DNA of 20,832 nt from Bacteroidales bacterium (GTDB lineage: Bacteria > Bacteroidota > Bacteroidia > Bacteroidales > UBA932): contig JAHHQP010000033.1 in the NCBI GenBank assembly GCA_020026355.1, positions 1 to 20,832 on the forward strand. Direction: 5' to 3'. Made by a program: the position numbers and the translations under genes. Of the stretch, positions 14,571 through 20,832 are shown in pieces (within the stretch, counting starts at the first letter, position 1; each line of letters begins with the position of its first letter). The notes under the pieces are model-generated. The model ran no database searches. It was not told where the DNA came from and was given only the letters and a program-made list of their open reading frames with translations.

Positions 14571-16220
14571 ATGAAAAAGATAAAGAACTACAACATAACA
14601 TACCTCTTCCTGCTGATCCTGATTCTCTTGACTCCTTTCATGGTCCTGAGGGACGTGACTCCGGCCAATGAACTCCGTTACCTGAGTATCGTGGACGAAG
14701 CGTTGAAAGACGGACATCTGTTCGCCTTCTACAATCAGGGAATGATCTATGCGGATAAACCGCCGCTTTATTTCTGGCTGATGATGCTGTGCCGTCTGCT
14801 TTTCGGACAGCACTGCGTTTTCGCTCTTTCCTTGCTTTCCCTGATTCCGATGTTCGGAATCCTCCTGGTCATGGACCGGTGGATGCGTGATGAACTCGGC
14901 AGCAGCTGGACGGCTACCCGCTCAGCCGCTGCCGCGCTCATGCTGGCGAGCTGCGGCTTGTTCATGGGGCTGTCGGTCTTCCTGCGCATGGACATGCTGA
15001 TGTGCTTCTTCATCGTCCTGTCCCTGCATGTCTTCTATCGGATGTATACCGGCAAGGGAAATTGCCGGAGACAGGCCTGGGTCCTGTCACTGTATGTCTT
15101 CCTGGCTCTGCTGTCCAAAGGCCCCGTCGGATTGCTGGTCCCTCCGCTGACGATCCTGGCCTTCCTGGCGATGGAGCGCAGACTGAAAACCGTCGGGAAA
15201 TATCTCGGATGGCGGTTCTGGCTGGTACTTCTAGTGCTCAGCGGACTCTGGCTCACGGGAGTATGGCTTGATGGCGGCAAGGAATATCTGGACAATCTGC
15301 TTTTCCATCAGACGATGGATCGTGCCGTGAACGCCTTCCATCATAAGGAACCGTTCTGGTATTATCTCGTCTGCATCTGGTACCTGATGATGCCTTATGC
15401 CTTGCTGCTGATTCCGGTCTTCATCGCCAGTCTGGTGGACCGCAGCGACAAGGGACCGGCGGAAAGACTCTTCCTCGTGACTGTGACGTTGACGTTGGTC
15501 ATGCTGTCCTGCTTCAGTTCTAAACTTGGCATCTATCTGACTCCGATCTTTCCGTTCATGGTCTATCTGCTGCCGCTGTATCTGAGTCGGAAACCGTGGA
15601 AGACTTGGATGAGCATCCTGCTTGCGGTGCCTGCAGTCGTCCTCTTCCTGGTCGCCACCCTCGGCAGCTGTCTGGATTACCTGACCGGTTTCGCTCCGCT
15701 GGCTGCCTTGCTGGAACAGTATCCTTTCCTGACCAGCCTGCCGGTCGCTCTCGGTTACGGGGCCTTGCTGATCGGTATGGTCGTGGTGCTCGAGAAAGTG
15801 TTTGTCGGCAAACATGAGGCAGCGGTGCAGGCCATGGCCTTATCCCTTTTTCTGACCGTCTTCTTCTGCTCGTTCAAGATGAAGGAAATCAATCCGTGGA
15901 TCGGTTACCGGGATATCTGCAGACAGGTGGATGCGGCGGATCCGGAAGGAAAGACGCTTGTCCGGATCCTTTATGTGAACCGTCCGGAAAACATGGATGT
16001 CTATCTCGGAAGGGATATCGTCAATTACGGCACGGACCAGGACCGCTTCCTGGAGAGTGCCGGAGAAGAAGGAGGTCTCCTGATCGTCAAGCAGGAGCGG
16101 ATCGGGGATTCCGGAAAGTTGAGGGATGTGCTTGAAGGGAAGCGGCTGGCGCTTGTCGGTCCTTATGCGCTCTATGACCTGGACGGAATACCGGTTGAAA
16201 AGAAAATGATTGAAGAATGA
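14571..16220 (+). CDS. ArnT/GT83-type lipid-linked-sugar glycosyltransferase
   Basis: This 549-residue inner-membrane glycosyltransferase uses a polyprenyl-phosphate sugar as donor and modifies an acceptor, such as lipid A, on the periplasmic side. It has many hydrophobic helices over residues 10-420 and a soluble C-terminal domain. The first periplasmic loop has TPANELRY (30-37), aligned with the ArnT P-D-E-x-R-Y motif, and YADKPPLYFWL (60-70), the K-P-P motif. LRMD141ML matches the second conserved acidic site. In the first motif the usual Asp is Asn33, though Glu34 and Arg36 remain. It lies 21 bases after the LAB_N gene and overlaps the epimerase gene by four bases (ATGA). Related members include ArnT and the rhizobial Rgt galacturonosyltransferases. 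Confidence 0.87.
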   Translation: MKKIKNYNITYLFLLILILLTPFMVLRDVTPANELRYLSIVDEALKDGHLFAFYNQGMIYADKPPLYFWLMMLCRLLFGQHCVFALSLLSLIPMFGILLVMDRWMRDELGSSWTATRSAAAALMLASCGLFMGLSVFLRMDMLMCFFIVLSLHVFYRMYTGKGNCRRQAWVLSLYVFLALLSKGPVGLLVPPLTILAFLAMERRLKTVGKYLGWRFWLVLLVLSGLWLTGVWLDGGKEYLDNLLFHQTMDRAVNAFHHKEPFWYYLVCIWYLMMPYALLLIPVFIASLVDRSDKGPAERLFLVTVTLTLVMLSCFSSKLGIYLTPIFPFMVYLLPLYLSRKPWKTWMSILLAVPAVVLFLVATLGSCLDYLTGFAPLAALLEQYPFLTSLPVALGYGALLIGMVVVLEKVFVGKHEAAVQAMALSLFLTVFFCSFKMKEINPWIGYRDICRQVDAADPEGKTLVRILYVNRPENMDVYLGRDIVNYGTDQDRFLESAGEEGGLLIVKQERIGDSGKLRDVLEGKRLALVGPYALYDLDGIPVEKKMIEE

Positions 16221-17260
16221 AAGTATTGGTAACCGGAGCCGCAGGTTTCATCGGCTCCAAGATCATGTACATGCTCTCTGAAAGAGGGGAGTCGGTTGTC
16301 GGCATCGACAATCTCAATGACTATTATGATGTCCGCATGAAATATGGACGTCTGGCTGTCTGCGGTATCCAGTGTCCTGATACCCAGGCTGAATGGCCCT
16401 ATGGGGTCGGGATGCGGAGTTCCGTTTTTCCTGAATGCCGGTTCATCAGGATGGATATCGCGGACAGGGATGCGCTGGACGCGTTGTTCCAAGAGGAAGG
16501 CTTCGACTATGTCGTGAACCTTGCCGCTCAGGCCGGAGTGCGTTATTCCATCACGCATCCTTACGAGTATCTGAAAAGCAATATGGACGGCTTCCTGAAT
16601 GTTCTGGAGTCCTGCCGTCACCATCAGATCAAGCACTTGGTATTCGCATCTTCCAGTTCTGTCTACGGCATGAATGACAAGGTTCCCTATTCCGAGGAAG
16701 ACAAGACGGAGACGCCGGTCAGCCTCTATGCCGCCAGCAAGAAGTCGGATGAACTGATGGCGCACAGCTACGCCAAGCTCTACGGCATTCCCGTGACCGG
16801 TCTGCGTTATTTCACGGTCTACGGACCTTGGGGAAGACCGGACATGTCACCGATGCTTTTTGCTCGCGCCATCGCCGACGGGGAGGAGATCAAGGTCTTC
16901 AACAATGGAGATATGATCCGCGACTTCACCTATATCGATGACATTGCGGAAGGCACCTTGCGTGTACTCTATTCGTCACCGGTCCTGACGACCGCACCGG
17001 ATGCGGTTCCGTACCGGGTCTACAATATCGGATGTTCCCATCCGGTCCGTCTGATGGATTTCATCAGGGAACTGGAGGAAGCGATGGGAAAGGAGGCCAT
17101 CAAGCGCTTTCTGCCCATGCAGCCGGGGGATGTCTATCAGACCAATGCGGATACGACCCGCCTCGAGACGGAAATCGGTTACAGGCCGTCCGTCGGTCTC
17201 CACGAGGGAATCGGAAAGTTCATTTCCTGGTTCCGGTCGGCGGAGAATCCATTGAAATGA
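16217..17260 (+). CDS. NAD-dependent epimerase, UDP-glucuronate 4-epimerase-like
   Basis: This 347-residue cytoplasmic short-chain dehydrogenase-type epimerase very likely interconverts UDP-glucuronate and UDP-galacturonate. The N-terminal NAD-binding site is G7-AAG-FIG13; the catalytic serine region is SSSSVYG (145-151) and the catalytic pair is Y171-x-x-x-K175. The stretches IDNLNDYYDVRMK (30-42) and YFTVYGPWGRPDM (198-210) are characteristic of the UDP-glucuronate 4-epimerase subgroup rather than plain GalE. The start overlaps the stop of the ArnT-like gene by four bases, so the product is expected in step with it. UDP-glucose 4-epimerase or a different uronic-acid epimerase is possible but less likely. 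Confidence 0.87.
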   Translation: MKVLVTGAAGFIGSKIMYMLSERGESVVGIDNLNDYYDVRMKYGRLAVCGIQCPDTQAEWPYGVGMRSSVFPECRFIRMDIADRDALDALFQEEGFDYVVNLAAQAGVRYSITHPYEYLKSNMDGFLNVLESCRHHQIKHLVFASSSSVYGMNDKVPYSEEDKTETPVSLYAASKKSDELMAHSYAKLYGIPVTGLRYFTVYGPWGRPDMSPMLFARAIADGEEIKVFNNGDMIRDFTYIDDIAEGTLRVLYSSPVLTTAPDAVPYRVYNIGCSHPVRLMDFIRELEEAMGKEAIKRFLPMQPGDVYQTNADTTRLETEIGYRPSVGLHEGIGKFISWFRSAENPLK

Positions 17261-17279
17261 TAACGAAAAAAGTGGGATT

Positions 17280-18194
17280 ATGGATAAAATCATGGAATTG
17301 ATCGACATCGCATATCTGAAGGCCAATTACCCGACTTCCATCCAGGCCGAACTGCCGGGAGATCTCCTGGTCATTGATTTCGACGGAATGGCGGTGCAAG
17401 GTATTCTGGACCAGATCTTTGAACTGGATGTGTATTTCCTCGTTTTCTGCCGGAAAGGCAGCTTCAACCTCGAGGTTAACATGCAGCGGCTGCACATCTC
17501 TGAAGATGCACTGCTCGTGAACAAACCGGGTAATATCATCAAGGTCTGCAGTTGCGGCGAAGAGGAGGTCAGCTTCCTGGGACTGGTTCTTTCCAGAAAC
17601 TATTTCGCCAGCATCAACATCGATTACAACCGTCTCTTCAACGCGAGTATCGGTATTCTGACGAAACCTTGCCAGACCTTGTGCCGGGAAGATATCGTCT
17701 GTCTCGGTCAGTTTTTCCGGGCCGGGGCTACTATTCTGACTTCGGATTATGATAACAAGAAGGAAATCCTCGGTGAACTTCTGGGGGCCGCTTCCTATCT
17801 CCTGTCTTCGATCTGGGCCACACGAATCCTCGGATCCCAGCCTTCCAACGATTGTTCCAACCGTGAGACCGCCATTTTCAACGATTTTCTGAAACTGGTT
17901 ACAGAAAATCATCTGGAGCAGCGGAGCGTCGGCTTCTATGCGGACAAACTGTTCATCACGCCGAAATATCTTTCCAAGATCATCAAGAATGTCAGCGGGC
18001 TCTCCGCCCCGGACTGGATCAACAAGATGACGGTCATGGAAGCCAAGAGTCTGCTGAAATATTCGGATCTGACCATCACGGAAATCGTCTGGAAACTCAA
18101 GTTCTCCAGTCCTTCCGTATTCTATAAATATTTCAAGCGCCAGACCGGCATCACACCGACCGATTACCGGAACATGAACCGGGCTTCTTCCTGA
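17280..18194 (+). CDS. AraC-family transcriptional regulator
   Basis: This 304-residue DNA-binding regulator has a cupin-like N-terminal domain (about 20-150) and a C-terminal AraC double helix-turn-helix. The first helix-turn-helix covers SVGFYADKLFITPKYLSKII (about 219-238). The second covers the LTITEIVWKLKFSSPSVFYK segment and the hallmark YFKRQTGITPTDYR (about 281-294). The N-terminal domain has no recognisable ligand signature. It follows the epimerase gene by 19 bases on the same strand with no visible terminator, so it may be the last gene of the operon. Its targets are unknown. The ATG at 17280 is preceded by GGGA; a second Met at 17292 is a possible start. Confidence 0.88.
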   Translation: MDKIMELIDIAYLKANYPTSIQAELPGDLLVIDFDGMAVQGILDQIFELDVYFLVFCRKGSFNLEVNMQRLHISEDALLVNKPGNIIKVCSCGEEEVSFLGLVLSRNYFASINIDYNRLFNASIGILTKPCQTLCREDIVCLGQFFRAGATILTSDYDNKKEILGELLGAASYLLSSIWATRILGSQPSNDCSNRETAIFNDFLKLVTENHLEQRSVGFYADKLFITPKYLSKIIKNVSGLSAPDWINKMTVMEAKSLLKYSDLTITEIVWKLKFSSPSVFYKYFKRQTGITPTDYRNMNRASS

Positions 18195-18199
18195 GCCTT

Positions 18200-18227
18200 C
18201 CGTTCTGAAAAGCTTTTCTCAGAACGG
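18200..18227. terminator. inverted repeat between converging genes, possible terminator
   Basis: A nine-base-pair stem CCGTTCTGA/TCAGAACGG with a ten-base loop lies 5 bases after the AraC stop and 38 bases after the end of the converging ddh gene. There is no T run on either side of the stem, so intrinsic termination is uncertain. Confidence 0.4.
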
Positions 18228-18265
18228 GGAAGGGTGGCAGCTGCGGCGGAACCATGAAGGTCAGC

Positions 18266-19165
18266 TCAGACGAGTTTGCTGATCCATTGCTCCCGGTCTC
18301 CAGGAAGCAGGTCGATGACCGGAATCTCGATCATCGTGCAGCAGCCGCTCTGCTGTCTGAAAGTCGCTCTTGCGGCGCAGACCATGACCTGAGCGGTCAG
18401 GGCCGGGTTGTTGACCTTCATGTTGAATTCGAACAGCTGGTTCTGGGTCTTGCCGGAAACGCCTTTGCGGACGAGGTTCACCCCATGACCCATGTCGATC
18501 AGTTCATTCACGTCGTCGACCTGGACCACATGGGTCTCGTCATGGACGAAATAAGGGTCCTGCTTGATGGCGGCGGCGGTCTTCGCGAAATCCGCTCCCT
18601 CTTCCAGCTCGATGTACACCATTCTGCGGTGTACTCCGGTACCGGTCGGGATCGTCATGGACAAGGCGGCCTTCACGCCGTCGATCGCTTTCACGGCAAC
18701 GGTATGTCCCATGCTCATGCCGGGGCCGAAATTGGTATAGGTGATGCCTTTCGGGGCAATGGCCTGGAGCAGGGCACGGACAATGGAGTCACTGCCCGGA
18801 TCCCAGCCCGCTGAAATGATGGAGACAGCCTGGTGCTGGCGGGCCAGTTCTCCGAGGTTCTTCCTCAAGTCAGCGATTCCTGTATGGATGTCGAAGCTGT
18901 CGACGGTATTGATGCCCATCTTCAGCAGGGGAGCGGCGTATTCTTCCACTTTACGGGTCGGGGTGCAGAGGATGGCGACATCCACCTTTCCCAGTTCCTG
19001 AATGTCTTTCACGACTTTCAGGTCCGCGATCTCTTCCGGGCAGTGCTCTGCTCCGCTTCTTCTGACGATACCTGCAATTTCAAAATCAGGGGTGACCCTG
19101 AGGGTCTCGACGACATAGCGTCCGATATTTCCATAGCCGACAACGGCTGCGCGTTTCTTTTCCAT
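18266..19165 (-). CDS. ddh: meso-diaminopimelate D-dehydrogenase
   Basis: This 299-residue cytoplasmic NADP-linked enzyme makes meso-diaminopimelate directly from tetrahydrodipicolinate, ammonia and NADPH, for lysine and peptidoglycan synthesis. The Rossmann loop is V9-GYGNIGR16. The segments TVDSFDIHTGI, SAGWDPGSDSI with the substrate-binding Asp, NFGPGMSMGHTVAVKAI and HRRMVYIELEEG are all in the family order. The length fits the shorter Bacteroidetes form. It ends in WISKLV. It has its own promoter box and sits downstream of glpK on the same strand, but the two do not share a pathway. Confidence 0.93.
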   Translation of the reverse strand: MEKKRAAVVGYGNIGRYVVETLRVTPDFEIAGIVRRSGAEHCPEEIADLKVVKDIQELGKVDVAILCTPTRKVEEYAAPLLKMGINTVDSFDIHTGIADLRKNLGELARQHQAVSIISAGWDPGSDSIVRALLQAIAPKGITYTNFGPGMSMGHTVAVKAIDGVKAALSMTIPTGTGVHRRMVYIELEEGADFAKTAAAIKQDPYFVHDETHVVQVDDVNELIDMGHGVNLVRKGVSGKTQNQLFEFNMKVNNPALTAQVMVCAARATFRQQSGCCTMIEIPVIDLLPGDREQWISKLV

Positions 19166-19194
19166 GAGATTCTATATTATTGATTTTTCCGGTG

Positions 19195-19202
19195 CAAATC
19201 TA
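19195..19202 (-). promoter_or_regulatory. Bacteroidetes-type -7 box for ddh
   Basis: On the minus strand it reads TAGATTTG, an exact TAnnTTTG match, 30 bases before the ddh ATG and within the 57-base gap after glpK. It supports separate transcription of ddh. No good -33 element is seen at the normal spacing. Confidence 0.55.
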
Positions 19203-19222
19203 CCAATTCTTTTTGTTTCTAC

Positions 19223-20716
19223 CTATGCCTGTCTTCGGCTCAAGGTACGGGCGACGGCATCTTTCCATCCCCGGATCTTCTCATCGACCTCTTCCTGGGA
19301 GGCTTTCGGCTGGAACTGGCATTCCGTTCCGGTCAGCTGCTTCAGTTCTTCCTGACTTTCCCAGTAGCCGGTCGCCAGTCCTGCGAGAAAGGCGGCACCC
19401 AAGGCTGTCGTCTCGGTCGTGGCCGGTCGGGTGACAGGGATGTTCAGGATATCGGACTGGAACTGCATCATCAGGTTGTTCCGGGAGGCTCCTCCGTCGA
19501 TGCGGAGTTCCTTCAGGGCGATACCGGCATCTTCAGACATGGCGTTCACGATATCCATGGTCTGGAAAGCGATGCCTTCCAGGGCTGCTCTGGCGATGTG
19601 GGCGGCGGTCGTGCCTCGGTTGAGCCCGTCGATCAGGCCGCGGGCATAAGGATCCCACCAAGGAGCGCCCAGGCCGGTCAGGGCCGGAACGAAATAGACA
19701 CCGCCGGTATCCTTGACCTGGGCTGCCAGTTCCTCTACTTCGGAAGAGGAGCGGATGATGCCCAGCCCGTCACGCAGCCATTGAACCACGGAGCCGGCCA
19801 CGAAGATGCTGCCTTCCAGGGCATAATTGACCTGATCTCCGATTTTCCAGGCGATGGTCGTGAGCAGCTCGTTCCGGGAGCGGATCGGCTGAGAACCGCT
19901 GTTCATGAGCATGAAGCAGCCGGTGCCGTAGGTGTTCTTCACCATTCCCGGCTCCGTGCACTGCTGCCCGAAGAGAGCTGCCTGCTGGTCGCCTGCAATG
20001 CCGGCGATCGGCACTTTGTGCGCGAAGAGGGTCGTGCGCGTATGACCGTAGATCTCGCTGCTGGATCTGACTTCCGGCATCATTGACCTGGGAATATCGA
20101 AAAGCGAAAGCAGTTCCTCGTCCCATTCCAGACGATGGATGTTGAAGAGCATGGTTCGGGAGGCGTTGCTGACATCCGTCACATGCACGTCTCCACCGGT
20201 GAGTTTCCAGATGAGCCAGGTGTCCACGGTGCCGAAGAGAAGCTTACCGGCTTCTGCCCGTTCTCTGGCTCCAGGGACATGGTCGAGAATCCAGCGGATC
20301 TTGGTGGCGCTGAAATAGGCGTCGATGATCAGACCGGTCTTCTCGCGGATCAGTTCGCTCTTGCCCTCCGCTTTCAGCTGGTCGCACCAGGCGGCGGTAC
20401 GGCGGTCCTGCCAGACGATGGCGTTGTACACGGGGACTCCGGTCTCCTTATCCCAGACGATGGTGGTCTCGCGCTGGTTCGTGATGCCGATACCGGCCAG
20501 AGATAGTCCGTTGATGCCGATCTTGGTGATGGCTTCGGCGATCACGGCGGCCTGGGAGGACCAGATCTCGTCAGGGTCATGTTCTACCCAGCCTGATTGC
20601 GGGAAGATCTGCGTGAATTCCTTCTGTGCGGTCGAGCAGATTTCTGCCTTGTGGTTGAAGACGATGGCTCGGGAACTGCTGGTCCCTTGGTCTAAAGCTA
20701 AGAGGTAACGCTCCAT
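19223..20716 (-). CDS. glpK: glycerol kinase
   Basis: This 497-residue cytoplasmic enzyme phosphorylates glycerol to sn-glycerol-3-phosphate with ATP. The N-terminal ALDQGTSSSRAI (7-18) binds phosphate, NQRET holds the substrate arginine, and IAGDQQAALFGQ contains the catalytic Asp. EGSIFVAGSVVQWLRDGLG and DGGASRNNLMMQFQSDIL are further FGGY-family signatures in the right order. Length is typical. No glycerol facilitator or glycerol-3-phosphate dehydrogenase gene is next to it inside the window; upstream sequence is cut off 116 bases past the start. Confidence 0.95.
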   Translation of the reverse strand: MERYLLALDQGTSSSRAIVFNHKAEICSTAQKEFTQIFPQSGWVEHDPDEIWSSQAAVIAEAITKIGINGLSLAGIGITNQRETTIVWDKETGVPVYNAIVWQDRRTAAWCDQLKAEGKSELIREKTGLIIDAYFSATKIRWILDHVPGARERAEAGKLLFGTVDTWLIWKLTGGDVHVTDVSNASRTMLFNIHRLEWDEELLSLFDIPRSMMPEVRSSSEIYGHTRTTLFAHKVPIAGIAGDQQAALFGQQCTEPGMVKNTYGTGCFMLMNSGSQPIRSRNELLTTIAWKIGDQVNYALEGSIFVAGSVVQWLRDGLGIIRSSSEVEELAAQVKDTGGVYFVPALTGLGAPWWDPYARGLIDGLNRGTTAAHIARAALEGIAFQTMDIVNAMSEDAGIALKELRIDGGASRNNLMMQFQSDILNIPVTRPATTETTALGAAFLAGLATGYWESQEELKQLTGTECQFQPKASQEEVDEKIRGWKDAVARTLSRRQA

Positions 20717-20741
20717 AGTGGTTTCTGTGTTTGCGGAAGGT

Positions 20742-20749
20742 TAAAGTTA
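20742..20749 (-). promoter_or_regulatory. possible -7 box for glpK
   Basis: On the minus strand TAACTTTA differs from TAnnTTTG only at the last base and lies 26 bases before the glpK ATG. A small hairpin (CCAGA/TCTGG, 20799-20803 with 20814-20818) sits further upstream. Nothing else is recognisable up to the window end. Confidence 0.35.
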
Positions 20750-20832
20750 AGGATTTTTTCCATAACGGAAACCGCACCCTACCGAAATGAAAGGGTTACC
20801 AGAGGATGAAAAATCTGGACTTTCCCGCAAGT

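Noticed and set aside
13178..17260. aminoarabinose (Arn) lipid A modification operon
   Set aside because: Only ArnC-like and ArnT-like proteins are present; no ArnA, ArnB, ArnD, ArnE or ArnF is seen, and a UDP-glucuronate-4-epimerase-like enzyme takes their place.
20717..20832. riboswitch upstream of glpK
   Set aside because: Only a five-pair hairpin is visible and no conserved riboswitch core could be matched; the region is also cut by the window end.

Overview
The window looks like chromosomal DNA from a member of the Bacteroidales, with base composition near 50% G+C or slightly above. The evidence is repeated TAnnTTTG promoter boxes upstream of genes, weak or absent Shine-Dalgarno sequences with tight stop/start coupling (TAATG), a TonB-dependent receptor carrying an N-terminal carboxypeptidase-D-like domain, a one-step diaminopimelate dehydrogenase, an EFR1-type flavodoxin/ferredoxin protein and an A2-like class A beta-lactamase. 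I cannot name the genus. No mobile element, CRISPR array or rRNA is visible.

Layout. (1) 1-1500: the start of a class A beta-lactamase on the minus strand, cut by the window edge, diverges from an EFR1-type ferredoxin gene. An initiator tRNA-fMet with its own terminator follows on the minus strand. (2) 1700-5880: a two-gene operon of a lipoprotein and a TonB-dependent receptor, with no SusD partner. Two strong hairpins separate it from the next operon, which converges on it. (3) 12332 down to 6011, minus strand: a secreted alpha/beta hydrolase-fold protein that lacks its nucleophilic serine, a TolC-type outer-membrane protein with a lysine/alanine-rich tail, an HlyD-type adaptor and two ABC-2 permeases. 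No ATPase gene is present. (4) 12560-18194, plus strand: a TetR regulator, a GT2 polyprenyl-phosphate glycosyltransferase, a two-repeat LAB_N membrane protein, an ArnT/GT83-type membrane glycosyltransferase, a UDP-glucuronate-4-epimerase-like enzyme and an AraC-type regulator, packed as one probable operon. (5) 18266-20716, minus strand: diaminopimelate dehydrogenase (ddh) and glycerol kinase (glpK), both housekeeping.

The most interesting part is the 6-18 kb block. The efflux operon and the sugar-modification operon diverge from a 200-bp control region. In it two promoter boxes face each other and flank a perfect inverted repeat, and the tetR gene is the first gene of the sugar operon. My reading, an inference, is that one TetR-type sensor controls both export of a toxic compound and modification of an envelope glycolipid. 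The modifying sugar may be galacturonic acid: the epimerase would make UDP-GalA, the GT2 enzyme would load it on polyprenyl phosphate, the LAB_N protein would anchor or flip the carrier, and the ArnT-like enzyme would transfer the sugar outside the inner membrane.
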